From Phytopythium helicoides (Eukaryota > Oomycota > Peronosporomycetes > Pythiales > Pythiaceae): DNA of 64,000 nucleotides. The stretch lies in assembly GCA_024867545.1 (NCBI GenBank), contig JANFNE010000052.1:496001-560000 (forward strand). The letters are read 5' to 3'. A program made the position numbers and the translations under genes. The first letter of the stretch is position 1; the number at the start of each line of letters is the position of its first letter. Shown here in pieces: positions 30,874 through 40,625 of the stretch. The notes under the pieces were generated by a model. That model saw only the letters and a program-made list of their open reading frames with translations. It ran no database searches and had not been told where the DNA came from.

Positions 30874-30894
30874 GGAGGAAATTGGAAAGTGAGC
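30874..30894 (-). promoter_or_regulatory. Inr/FPR-like core promoter of transporter 2
   Basis: The minus strand reads GCTCACTTTCCAATTTCCTC, a near-perfect fit to GCTCAYTYYNCAWTTT with the flanking NYY, about 45 nt before the start codon. The surrounding 30 bp are also shared with the transporter 1 promoter. Confidence 0.65.
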
Positions 30895-32755
30895 GGTGGA
30901 TCGGGTGGTGCGCGATTGAGATCGCGATATTCGTGCCGGTGTCGAGGCGTGATGGCTGATAGCTGGCTTGACGAGCAGGCAAGCAAACGAGGGGTGGGAA
31001 AGCCAGAGAGGCTGTCTGCAGTACAGTCGGGCGTCGCAGAGGGCTATCGCAACGTCTGCTGTTGCAGTGCATTTTACACTAGAGTAAGCTTGAGCTGTCT
31101 CGTGATTAGATGTATATCGAAAGAGCTGCTTCAGCTTCACTGATACGATGCAGTCGGTATGAGTGGTGAGCACGGTGCCAATTCATACAGCTGGACCCGC
31201 CCGTGTATCCATCTCTGACGCGCATCACTTCGCATGATTCGACGCATCTCGCCCGAGTGATTTGAGCACCGCAGTGTTTTTGCTGCCGACTCGCCCGGTT
31301 TCTGCTTCGGAGAGCGGGTTTGCCGCACGGCGACCAGCAGCTGAAGGTCTGTGCCAGGGCAGGGACGCTCCCCCTGGTGTTAGCAGTGCCACTCGACTGG
31401 TCTACGGTGCCCATCGCCGCGAGCTAACTGAGTCTCTACAATACGATCCAGAGGCGTAATTAATACGATCTTGAACGATCAACCACTAGTTGTGTACGGG
31501 GAGCACGACCGCAGCAAATTATGCATGCGAAAAATGAGGCAGTTTTGGCTCTCATGTGACAGCCTCGAACTCCATGCATTGCTCCCTTCTTCGTGCACAA
31601 CGAGCTCTCCGTATCTCGAGGATGAGAGAAGCTACCCAGCTTGTCAATGTGTGGAGATTTTGCGATTTTGGTAGTTGGTGCCAGAAGATTGGTAGGTGAT
31701 GCGACCTCCAAATGACCTCCGAAAGACCCGGCACAGCTTGTGCCGCAGACTTTGGGGGTATCCTCTCGGCCCCTGGAATTTGACGAGCCCTCATGCTAGA
31801 AACTCGAAGCTTGTCCATAGTTCATTGTACAGTGGACGCTACGGAAGAAAGGGATCTTGCTTGGGATCCGAGGTGGATGCCGCCCACCGTGCGTTCGTGA
31901 AAACGAACCCACGAAAGGCATCCAGCCCACAACAGACATGATACACGTGTCATCCATTGACGATGCCAAAACATCCTTCACGACAGATGACCTCGTTGAG
32001 TCGCTACGAATTGCGAGTGGCGCCTTAGTCTTTGAGGCGCATGGCGGCTGTTGCCGTTGCCGTGTCAGTTCAATGATAGGACGATAAATTCAAGTTGAAC
32101 ACGACGGATATACGGACTAGAATGCGTTGCAGTGGCGAGCTACAAGTGCTGGGTGGCTTCAGCAAGAGGGTTCGAGGCTCTTTCGCTCTCTCGAGGGAAA
32201 GATTCATGTTGAACTTTGACTCCACCAAGCTTGCGCTACAGGCCTTGTCTTGCCAAGTGCTTGCGCAACATTGGATCTGCAGCAGTGAGCTAGCATTGCG
32301 CTGTTCTGCCCGCAATCAAGCAATGAACCTTGACCTTCAGAAGGCTCCAATTTGTTGCCTCGGTGTTGAAGCCAAGGACGACGCTTGATGCTCAGTTATT
32401 CATAATTTTAATTACAAATGTAGTGTTTCCTTGTCAGACATGTCAACATGTCAACAGGAGCCTATCGCCCCGCTGGCTTAGCATGCAAGTTCTCGCCACG
32501 AAGGAGCGACTTTGCCCTGGTTGACTGATCTTTAGACCTGGCTGTGTTGAGATGCACAACGTCGATCGATCAGGTAGAGCGCCCCGAACTTCGAGAGGCG
32601 GACACCTGTAGCTGCTACAGATGCAGGTCGAGGTCGACCTCGACACCTTGGCGTATCCACGAGTTGTGGGTGGTCGAGCTGCGGATGCACAGAGTTCAGG
32701 GCAACATTGTGTGAATCTGATCAACGCACACGTTTATTATCCACCTAAAAGATCT
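30895..32755. other. Intergenic region between transporters 2 and 3 (1.9 kb)
   Basis: The longest gap in the transporter array. Small open frames on both strands have no recognisable domain or consistent codon bias, and I see no RNA gene or transposon end. A GAGGTCGACCTCGAC-type palindrome (near 32628) is present. Confidence 0.4.
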
Positions 32756-34282
32756 CTATGCGGTGCTATTCCGCACGTAGTACGGCTCGTTCTGGTACTC
32801 TGCCTCGCAGTACGGGAACGTAGTTGAGCTCGAGTCCGGGTTGAACAGGTTCTTTCCGGCGTAGATCATGACGTAGACGCCGGCAAAGAAGCAGACCAAA
32901 ATGATGATGAGCGAGATGACCTTCTCGTAGATCGGGATCTTGTTCCACAGCACCTTGAGGTAGAACACCAGTGGCACGAGCAGACTGCAGACCGTGATGA
33001 ATGTGGCACCGGTGAAGTCGACGAGGTCAAGGAAGTGGTCGCGAAGGAGAATCGATGCGACACACATCACAGCAATGAGGCAGATGCGCACGAACACGTA
33101 GCGGATCACGTTGGCACCGCCCTTGTACTCGGCGCTCTCATCATACTCGGCAACGGCCTTGGAGACCGAGCTGTAGCGCTCGTCAACCGTGTCGACGCCG
33201 TGCGAGTTGCTCTCGAGATCGGTGTTGACTCCCTCCGATGGGGTCTGGAGCTGGTTGTACGACACCTTCTCCTGGAGCTCGTCCTCATCGTTGTTCTCAT
33301 CATCGGTGATCTCGTGGTGCTTGTGCATACCAAGCACCAGGCGCTCGAGCATGTAGAACGGCGGCTGGAGAATCGTGCAGAAAGCAATCGTCAGGTGCAC
33401 TTGCATGAACATGAACGACATGATCACGGCTCCACGGTCGGCAATGAAGCCGAGCGTGGTTGCAGCCGACGGATCCGACGTGTTGGCGATAGCGAACAGG
33501 ATGTTGCCCGAGATCTGGCATCCGCCAGCGGTGTAGCCAACAATCGCGAGCAGCAGGAAAAAGATCGACACGAGCCCGAGGCTGACGTAGATGACACGCG
33601 GCATGCGACGCGGGTTCGAATGCTGGCGCTGGAGATCGGGGACGACGATGGCGGCAGCGTATGCGAGCGACAGGTTGCCGAAGCTCATGACGACCTGGTG
33701 CGGAGTCACGTCCGTGGAGGGGATGCTTGGGTGGCCGCGCATGTTGTACAGCAGCACAGCCACAGCGATCACGTCAGCGATGATCGTGCCGAGGCAGCCA
33801 GCGAGGGCCATGCCCGCTCCTTCCTTCAGAGTCGGGATGAGCGCGACGGGGATGACGATCACAGCCATGAAGACGATCCAGAAGATCTGGCTGAAGGCGT
33901 CCGGGAAGAGCACGTCAAGAAGCTGACCGCCGAGCACAAGGAACGCACACGGCGCCAAGATGCAGACGCCCATGTGGGAGACCACAACGACGTAGCGGCC
34001 GATTTTGCCCGCGACCCAGTGGCCGAGGTCTCCGTAAGTCTTGACTGAGGACGGAGCCACAAGCATGACCTTGGACAGCGCGATGGTCGCGTAGATGTTG
34101 GCGCACGCCATGAAGACGATGGCGATGGACGCGAAGACCGGGCCGGCGCGCGCGTAGTTAGCGGGCATGCCAAGCGAGCCGATACCGCAGACCGTGCAGA
34201 AGATGTTGAAGGCCGCCTTGGAGTCTTCCATGGTGAACCATGGTGCGCGAGAGGATGAAGCTTGACCACGTGAGGTAGCCAT
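32756..34282 (-). CDS. AAAP-family amino-acid transporter 3
   Basis: 508 aa, single exon. The core begins at FNIFCTVCGIGSLGMPANYA; about 11 membrane helices follow. The polar loop (about residues 340-400) differs from transporters 1 and 2 and is acidic (DDENNDEDELQEK). The tail ends in PYCEAEYQNEPYYVRNSTA. The last roughly 100 bp of coding sequence are almost identical to those of transporters 4 and 5, while the loops differ strongly. Confidence 0.9.
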   Translation of the reverse strand: MATSRGQASSSRAPWFTMEDSKAAFNIFCTVCGIGSLGMPANYARAGPVFASIAIVFMACANIYATIALSKVMLVAPSSVKTYGDLGHWVAGKIGRYVVVVSHMGVCILAPCAFLVLGGQLLDVLFPDAFSQIFWIVFMAVIVIPVALIPTLKEGAGMALAGCLGTIIADVIAVAVLLYNMRGHPSIPSTDVTPHQVVMSFGNLSLAYAAAIVVPDLQRQHSNPRRMPRVIYVSLGLVSIFFLLLAIVGYTAGGCQISGNILFAIANTSDPSAATTLGFIADRGAVIMSFMFMQVHLTIAFCTILQPPFYMLERLVLGMHKHHEITDDENNDEDELQEKVSYNQLQTPSEGVNTDLESNSHGVDTVDERYSSVSKAVAEYDESAEYKGGANVIRYVFVRICLIAVMCVASILLRDHFLDLVDFTGATFITVCSLLVPLVFYLKVLWNKIPIYEKVISLIIILVCFFAGVYVMIYAGKNLFNPDSSSTTFPYCEAEYQNEPYYVRNSTA

Positions 34283-34302
34283 CTTGGTGGGTGATGACCG
34301 AG

Positions 34303-34322
34303 CGGAAAAATCAATTGTGAGC
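34303..34322 (-). promoter_or_regulatory. Possible Inr-like motif of transporter 3
   Basis: The minus strand reads GCTCACAATTGATTTTTCCG, 21 nt before the start codon. GCTCA and the ATTTTT part fit the oomycete Inr/FPR; the middle does not. Confidence 0.3.
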
Positions 34323-35179
34323 TGTCGTGTTGAGATACATGACTAAAGAGACCGAGACAAGCTCCATGCCGGTGCGGCACGTCAAACGTTTGGTCACGCA
34401 GGCACTTGATCCAATCGACAGCCAGTGCCGAGTGCTCGCAAGACATCCAGATCCTCAGACTTGCAGGCACGGTGCAGCTTCTGTACCGGGTACCTCGCCT
34501 CTCGCCAGATGAACGGCGGAAGGAACGCTCTTGTGACGCCGAGGAGCGTGTCGGCGAGCCGCTCGCTTGGCATTCAGCTGCTGTTTGCGCAAATCGGAGA
34601 GGTACTTGGCATCGGCTTCAAAACCACGACGGCTCCGCTTCGTCTACGTTCGTCGGCTGCTGGTCTGTCCCATGATGTTTTGATGCGCGCCGTTGCACCG
34701 GACAGGTCGCGTCGCGACTCGCAAGATCGAACCGGTTCTTCTCTTGACGAGGACCGCGGTCCAACAGCTCGAAGTCGAGCCCCGCTGACGGCCGATGCCG
34801 CGTCTCATCGGACTGTTGAGACGCCTCCAACCTCATGCGATGAACGGCTGAAACACTGCTCGCCATGTGCTTTGCTTCAGTTTGCAACTTGGCCCCTTCA
34901 GATTTCGCCTCGTCGACGATGAGGGCATTCGTCTACAGCAATGAAATGCCGACATGACATGCATGACGCCAAGTCGAGCCATGGACTTTCAAGATGCAGG
35001 ATTCAGGGTGGTGTGGTCAAGCTATGCTCAGGTGTCATACCTAACTTCACATATCAAGATGAAACTTCGGGTTTCGGATTGCGACGCAAGGGAGTCAAGA
35101 TCACGACATGACACGTCTATTGCTTCATAACGGCGCCACTCACAGCAACGGTGGCGTCGCGGACTATCGCTACATCAAC
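34323..35179. other. Intergenic region between transporters 3 and 4
   Basis: No gene, RNA or repeat is supported here. Open frames are short and have mixed codon use. Confidence 0.4.
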
Positions 35180-36700
35180 CTACACGGTGCTATTCCGCAC
35201 GTAGTACGGCTCGTTCTGGTACTCTGCATCACAGTACGGGAACGTGGCCGAGCTCGAGTCCGGGTTGAACAGGTTCTTTCCGGCATAGATCATGACATAG
35301 ATGCCAGCAGCCCCACAGATGAGGATGACCAGAGGGGCCACGATCTTCTCGTAAATTGGCAGCTTGCTCCACAGCACCTTGAGGTAGAACACCAACGGCA
35401 GCAACAGGCAGCAGACTGTGATGAACGTCGCACCAGTGAAGTCGACAATATCAAGGAAGTGATCACGCAGCAAGATGGACGCAACGGCCTGGACGGCGAT
35501 GAGCAGAATGCGAGCTGGCACGTAGCGCATCACGTTCTTGGCTCCCTTGTACTCGGACTCGTCCTCATTCTGCTGCGTGGCAATCGAGAGGCGGTCGTTT
35601 CCGGTGAAGTTGCTCTCGAGCGCGCTGAAGGCGGCATCAGAGGAACCTGATGGCGTTGTGGCGTTGTGTGACGAAACCTTCTCCAGCAGCTCGCACTCGA
35701 TGGCAATGTCGTCTGTGGGGACGGAAACCTTGTGCATTCCGAGGAGCAGCGTCTCGAGCGTGTAGAAAGCAGGCTGCAGGATAGTCGAGAAGGCGATCGA
35801 CAGATGCAGTTGCATGAACAGGAACGACATGAGCACGGCACCACGGTCCGCAATAAAGCCAAGCGACGTGGCAGCCGTCGGGTCGGATGTGTTGGCGATG
35901 GAGAACAGGATGTTGCCCGAGATCTGGCAGCCTCCGGCACTGTAGCCAACGACAGCCAGCACCAGGAAGAACGCCGAAGCAAGTCCGAGACTCACGAGCA
36001 CAATACGAGGCATCCGGCGGGGGTTCGAGTGCTGGCGCTGCAGGTCCGGGATAATAATGGCGGCGCCATATGCCAGCGACAGGTTGCCGAAGCTCGTGAT
36101 GACTTGGTGGAAGGTGACGTCAGGAGAAGGCACGCTCGAGTGGCCACGCATGTTGTAGAGAAGCACCGCAATGGCGATGACGTCCGAGATAATGGTGCCG
36201 AGGCAGCCGACCACCGCCGCTCCGGCACTCTCCTTGAGCGTCGGAATGAGTGCGACGGGGAGCACCAGCACGGCCATGAAGACGATCCAGAAGATCTGGC
36301 TGAAGGCATCGGGGAACAGCACGTCGAGGAGCTGACCTCCGAGCACGAGGAACGCGCAGGGCGTGAGCAGGCAGACGCCGAGCTGCGAGACCATGACGAG
36401 GTAGTAGCCGGTCTTGCCCATGGCCCAACGGCCGAGGTCGCTGTAGGTTCGGACCGACGATGGTGCCACCAGCATGGTCTTGGACAGCGCGATGGTCGCG
36501 TAGATGTTGGCGAAGGCCATGAAGAGCAGCGCGATGGTCGCGAAGACGGGGCCGGCACGAGCGTAGTTGGAGGGCATGGAGAGCGATCCGATGCCGCAGA
36601 TGCAGCAGAAGATGTTGAAGCCGGCGCGGGCGTCCTCCATGGTGAAGAACGCCGACGAGCGCTTGCTCGAGACGATCGGGGACGGCAGCGACGCAGCCAT
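35180..36700 (-). CDS. AAAP-family amino-acid transporter 4
   Basis: 506 aa from the ATG at 36700. The core starts at FNIFCCICGIGSLSMPSNYA. About 11 membrane helices; the polar loop (residues 335-395) contains NATTPSGSSDAAFSALES. The tail ends in PYCDAEYQNEPYYVRNSTV with a terminal sequon. Strong GC bias at third positions creates long false frames on the opposite strand. It belongs to the subgroup formed by transporters 3-6 (SNYARAGP, LLFMAFANIYATIALSK). Confidence 0.9.
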   Translation of the reverse strand: MAASLPSPIVSSKRSSAFFTMEDARAGFNIFCCICGIGSLSMPSNYARAGPVFATIALLFMAFANIYATIALSKTMLVAPSSVRTYSDLGRWAMGKTGYYLVMVSQLGVCLLTPCAFLVLGGQLLDVLFPDAFSQIFWIVFMAVLVLPVALIPTLKESAGAAVVGCLGTIISDVIAIAVLLYNMRGHSSVPSPDVTFHQVITSFGNLSLAYGAAIIIPDLQRQHSNPRRMPRIVLVSLGLASAFFLVLAVVGYSAGGCQISGNILFSIANTSDPTAATSLGFIADRGAVLMSFLFMQLHLSIAFSTILQPAFYTLETLLLGMHKVSVPTDDIAIECELLEKVSSHNATTPSGSSDAAFSALESNFTGNDRLSIATQQNEDESEYKGAKNVMRYVPARILLIAVQAVASILLRDHFLDIVDFTGATFITVCCLLLPLVFYLKVLWSKLPIYEKIVAPLVILICGAAGIYVMIYAGKNLFNPDSSSATFPYCDAEYQNEPYYVRNSTV

Positions 36701-37290
36701 GGTCGGTCGACGCTGGCTGGGGGAAGAGTTGAGGAGCCAAAAGCAGAAGTGGAGCGGCTCGAGCCCCGGGAGTTTTCCGTTGTTGGCGGCTGCCGATGGG
36801 ACGAGCGGGGCTGCATCACGCGTCGACGAGCGGAGAGCAGGAGCTGCTCGCGGACCGAGCAGAGTCGAGGCGAGTGGCAGCCAGTCGACATGCCGGCGCG
36901 GCAATTGCCCGCCACGGGGGCACAATTGGGCCGTGTAGGGTTTTGTAGGGTTTGCGCAGTCGCAGTGCTGACCGTGGTTGCAGTGTACCGTACACGCGGA
37001 TACGGTAGATTATGTGACGCGACGTGCCTCGTCTACGTTCGTTTACACCTTGTCGCAGGCGCAGAGATACATAGACATGCGAAGAGAGACGGACTGGATC
37101 GAACTTCAACGCGTTCTAGTGGCCCGGCTCTATACTTCAAATGGTGTGGCGCACGTCGAGCAGTGAGTCACTGTAATACTCGGCACGCTCATACTCATAC
37201 AACAACAACAACACTTGGCAGCTCCTGCGAGAGCTGCGACTTCATGTTACACGGCCTTCTACACGGTGTCTACGATCGACCGTGGTGTAT
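36701..37290. other. Intergenic region between transporters 4 and 5, with TGTAGGGTTT repeats
   Basis: Holds the promoter of transporter 4. Two adjacent copies of TGTAGGGTTT (36934-36943 and 36944-36953) lie about 235-250 bp upstream of its start codon. A CAACAACAACAAC run is present near 37200. No gene is supported. Confidence 0.45.
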
Positions 37291-38784
37291 CTAAGCACTA
37301 GTGGCGTTCCTGACGTAGAACGGCTCGTTCTGGTACTCTGCATCGCAGTACGGGAACGTGGCCGAGCTCGAGTCCGGGTTGAACAGGTTCTTGCCCGCGT
37401 AGACCATGACGTAGGCACCCACAAGCAGACAGATGACAATGACAAACAGCGACAGCGCCTTCTCTAGCAGCGAGAGCTTGTGTCCCAGAACCTTGAGGTA
37501 GAAAACCAGCGGCAGGATGAGGCAGCACACGGTGATGAACGTCGCGCCGGTGAAGTCCACAATGTCGAGGAAGTGGTCACGCAGCGCGATCGAGATGGCG
37601 GCCAGCACAACAATCACGGCCAGGCGTGCGGTCGTGTAGCGAATCATATTCTTGGTGCCGCGGTATTCGGCGAGCATCTCCTCGTCGCACATGGTCGGCG
37701 TCGTCGAGTCCTCGTCGTCCTTGTCCAGCAGCTCCTCCGAGTACACGGGTGGGGTCACAGCCGACGAGTACGATACCTGTCCTCGCGCCTCGAGGTCGTC
37801 GCTCAGCCCCACTCGGTGCATACCCAACACCATTCGCTCCAGCATGTAGAAAGTGGGGTGCAGCAGCGTCGAGAACACGATCGAGATGTGCAGCTGCATG
37901 AACAGGTATGACATGATGACTGCACCACGATCAGCAAGGAACCCTAGCGAAGCCGGAGCACTGGGGTTCCCCATATTGACGATTGAGAAGAGAATGTTGC
38001 CGGAGATCTGGCATCCGCCCGCGCTGTAGCCGACGACGGCGAGAACCAGGAAGAAAGTCGAGCCGAGCGCAAGGCTCATGAGAATGACACGCGGCATGCG
38101 GCGCGGCTCCGAGTGTTGGCGCTGCAGATCCGGGATGATGATCGCGACGCCGTACGCCAGGGACAGGTTGCCAAAACTAGTGAGCACTTGGTGGAACGTG
38201 ACGTCAGGCGCGGGGATCGTGGGGTGATCGCGCAGCTCGTACAGCAGCACGGTGACGGCAACCACGTCCGAGATGATGGTCGCGACACACCCGACAGCGG
38301 CGGCGCTCGCACTCGACTTGAGATTGGGAATAAGTGATGCAGGGATCACTAGGAGCGCCATGAAGCCAATCCAATAACTCTGGCTGAAGGCGTCGGGGAA
38401 GAGCACATCGAGGAGCTGACCTCCGAGCACGAGGAACGCGCAAGGCGTGAGCAGACTCACTCCGAGCTGCGAGACCATGACGAGGTAGTAGCCGGTCTTG
38501 CCCATGGCCCAGCGACCGAGGTCTCCAAACGTCCTCACGGTGGGCGGCGCCTCGAGCATGACCTTGGACAGCGCGATGCTCGCGTAGATGTTGGCAAACG
38601 CCATGAAGAGCAGCGCGATGGTTGCGAAGACCGGGCCGGCGCGAGCGTAGTTGGATGGCATACCGAGCGAACCAATGCCACAAACGCAGCACAGGATGTT
38701 GAAGGCGATCTTGGCGTCCTCCATGGTGAAGAACGGGGACCGCTTGGCGCTCATGGAGCCTCGGCCGCTCACACTCATGCTCAT
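37291..38784 (-). CDS. AAAP-family amino-acid transporter 5
   Basis: 497 aa from the ATG at 38784 (MSMSVSGRGS); a second in-frame ATG lies two codons on. The core begins at FNILCCVCGIGSLGMPSNYA, with about 11 membrane helices. The polar loop (residues 325-385) is acidic (LLDKDDEDSTTPTMCDEEM). The tail ends in PYCDAEYQNEPFYVRNATSA. Some core positions are less conserved than in the siblings, for example SYWIGFMALLVIPASLIPNL. Confidence 0.9.
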   Translation of the reverse strand: MSMSVSGRGSMSAKRSPFFTMEDAKIAFNILCCVCGIGSLGMPSNYARAGPVFATIALLFMAFANIYASIALSKVMLEAPPTVRTFGDLGRWAMGKTGYYLVMVSQLGVSLLTPCAFLVLGGQLLDVLFPDAFSQSYWIGFMALLVIPASLIPNLKSSASAAAVGCVATIISDVVAVTVLLYELRDHPTIPAPDVTFHQVLTSFGNLSLAYGVAIIIPDLQRQHSEPRRMPRVILMSLALGSTFFLVLAVVGYSAGGCQISGNILFSIVNMGNPSAPASLGFLADRGAVIMSYLFMQLHISIVFSTLLHPTFYMLERMVLGMHRVGLSDDLEARGQVSYSSAVTPPVYSEELLDKDDEDSTTPTMCDEEMLAEYRGTKNMIRYTTARLAVIVVLAAISIALRDHFLDIVDFTGATFITVCCLILPLVFYLKVLGHKLSLLEKALSLFVIVICLLVGAYVMVYAGKNLFNPDSSSATFPYCDAEYQNEPFYVRNATSA

Positions 38785-39070
38785 GGCGTCCTGGAGCAGC
38801 AGTGACGCACTGCTGAAGGTCGAAGAGGACGCTGCCCTGCGTGTGTACTGTACGAGTGGGGGAGTCCTGCTGGCTGACTGGCTGGGCTGACTGGAACTTG
38901 TCGCTGCGACGCAAGGAGCCACTCGCTTTTCTGCGCGAGTTCTCATGGACCAGCCGTGCCGGTGCCGGTGTGAGCCGTCAGCACTGTACTGCTCTCTGTA
39001 TGAATGGCCGTGCTATGTGTATATGAATAATACAGTTGGTGTAATACGTCACTAGGTTCGCATGATGAAT

Positions 39071-40594
39071 CTAGCTGGTGGTGGTGGCGTTCCTGACGTA
39101 GTAGGGGTCGCTCTGGTACTCGATATCGCAGTAGGGGAACGTGGCGGAGCTGTCATCAGGGCGGAAGAGGTTCCTACCGGCGTAGATCATGACATAGATG
39201 CCCGCAATTGCGCAGAGCGAGATGATGACCATGGCCAGCCCTCGCTCCCAGCTCGGCAGCTTCAGCCACAGCACTTTCAGATAAAGCACGAGTGGGGTGA
39301 TGAGGCAGCACACTGTGATGAACGTCGCACCGGTAAAGTCGACGAGATCCAGGAAGTGGTCGCGGAGGGCGATCGAAACGATGGCCAGGACGGCAATCAT
39401 CGCTATCCTCAAAAACGCGTAGCGGTTATTGTTTTCGTAGGCATCGGAGCCAGCAGTCTTTGCCACGGAAGGAGAGTGGTCGAACTCGCTTTCCAGATCG
39501 GTTGCTGTGGCCTCAGACGCTGTCGACGGAGTAGATACGAGATTGTATGGCCCCTTGTCGCTTGTGTCGCCATCTTGGCTGTCGGACAGAATGTCGCTGG
39601 ACGCAAACTCGTCCTTGTGCATTCCGAGGAACAAGCGCTCGGTCATGTAGAACGCCGGCTGCAGCAGTGTTGAGAATGCGATGGTGATGTGGAGCTGCAT
39701 GAAGAGGTACGCCATGACCACGGCTCCCCGAGAAGCGGTGAATCCCAGTTTGGACGCCGCGAGCGGGTCATCGGGTGATGCGATGGAGAAAAGAATGTTG
39801 CCCGAGAGCTGGCAGCCTCCAGCCACGTAACCTGCAATCGCAAGCGCCAAGAAGAAGCCCGAGACCAGCAAGAGACTCAAAAGAATCACCCTTGGCATGC
39901 GGCTTGGTTCTGTATGCTGACGCTGGAGGTCGGGTACCACGATGGCTGCGGCGTAAGCGAGGGAGAGGTTGCCAAAGCTCATGAGCACTTGGTGAGTGGA
40001 TACGTCTGGCGCGGGGACACTCGGATGGCCACGCATCTCGTAGTTTAGGATGGACACTGCGATGATGTCCGCCACAAACGTGCCAATGCACCCAGCTAGC
40101 GCGATCTTGGCGCTTTCCTTGAGCGTTGGGATGAGTGCGATTGGCACGACGATAACCGCCATAAACCCGACCCAGAATGACTGGCTGAAGGCGTCGGGGA
40201 ACAGCACGTCGAGAAGCTGGCCGCCAAGCACGAGGAACGCGCACGGAGTAAGCAGACAGACGCCCATGTGGGAGACCACGACGAGGTAGTAACCCCAGTT
40301 GCCCATGGCCCAATGGCCGAGGTCGCCGTACGTCTTGACCGACGATGGCGCCGCCAGCATGACCTTGGAGAGCGCAATAGTCGCGTAGATGTTGGCGAAG
40401 GCCATGAAGAGCAGCGCGATGGTGGCATACAACGGACCGGCGCGCGCGTAGTTGGAGGGCATACCCAGCGAGCCGATGCCGCAGACGCAGCAGACCATGT
40501 TGAAGGCGGTTTTCGCGTCCTCGGCCGTGAAGAAGGCTTGGTGCGACCGACCAGACGACGACGACGAGGAAGAAGAAGCTTGGAAGCAACGCAT
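39071..40594 (-). CDS. AAAP-family amino-acid transporter 6
   Basis: 507 aa. A poly-serine N-terminus (QASSSSSSSSGRSHQ) precedes the core, which starts at FNMVCCVCGIGSLGMPSNYA. About 11 membrane helices; the polar loop (residues 335-390) contains SDSQDGDTSDKGPYNLV. The tail ends in PYCDIEYQSDPYYVRNATTTS. It is the 5'-most gene of the array relative to transcription and the most divergent of the transporter 3-6 subgroup in its tail. Confidence 0.9.
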   Translation of the reverse strand: MRCFQASSSSSSSSGRSHQAFFTAEDAKTAFNMVCCVCGIGSLGMPSNYARAGPLYATIALLFMAFANIYATIALSKVMLAAPSSVKTYGDLGHWAMGNWGYYLVVVSHMGVCLLTPCAFLVLGGQLLDVLFPDAFSQSFWVGFMAVIVVPIALIPTLKESAKIALAGCIGTFVADIIAVSILNYEMRGHPSVPAPDVSTHQVLMSFGNLSLAYAAAIVVPDLQRQHTEPSRMPRVILLSLLLVSGFFLALAIAGYVAGGCQLSGNILFSIASPDDPLAASKLGFTASRGAVVMAYLFMQLHITIAFSTLLQPAFYMTERLFLGMHKDEFASSDILSDSQDGDTSDKGPYNLVSTPSTASEATATDLESEFDHSPSVAKTAGSDAYENNNRYAFLRIAMIAVLAIVSIALRDHFLDLVDFTGATFITVCCLITPLVLYLKVLWLKLPSWERGLAMVIISLCAIAGIYVMIYAGRNLFRPDDSSATFPYCDIEYQSDPYYVRNATTTS

Positions 40595-40606
40595 TGTCTT
40601 GGAGCT

Positions 40607-40625
40607 GGAGAATTCTAGAGTGAGC
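40607..40625 (-). promoter_or_regulatory. Inr/FPR-like core promoter of transporter 6
   Basis: The minus strand reads GCTCACTCTAGAATTCTCC, matching the same layout as the transporter 1 and 2 sites (GCTCACTYY then AATT). It lies only 12 nt before the start codon, so the 5' UTR would be very short. Confidence 0.5.

Noticed and set aside
34425..34922. 165-codon plus-strand ORF between transporters 3 and 4
   Set aside because: Translation is Ser/Arg-rich without a domain and the opposite strand is equally open; no support for expression.
33035..37294. Long plus-strand frames opposite transporters 3 and 4 (for example 33035-34048 and 35732-37294)
   Set aside because: They mirror the transporter genes in a fixed antisense phase, are very His/Asp/Arg-rich and recur opposite each paralogue, as expected from codon bias.
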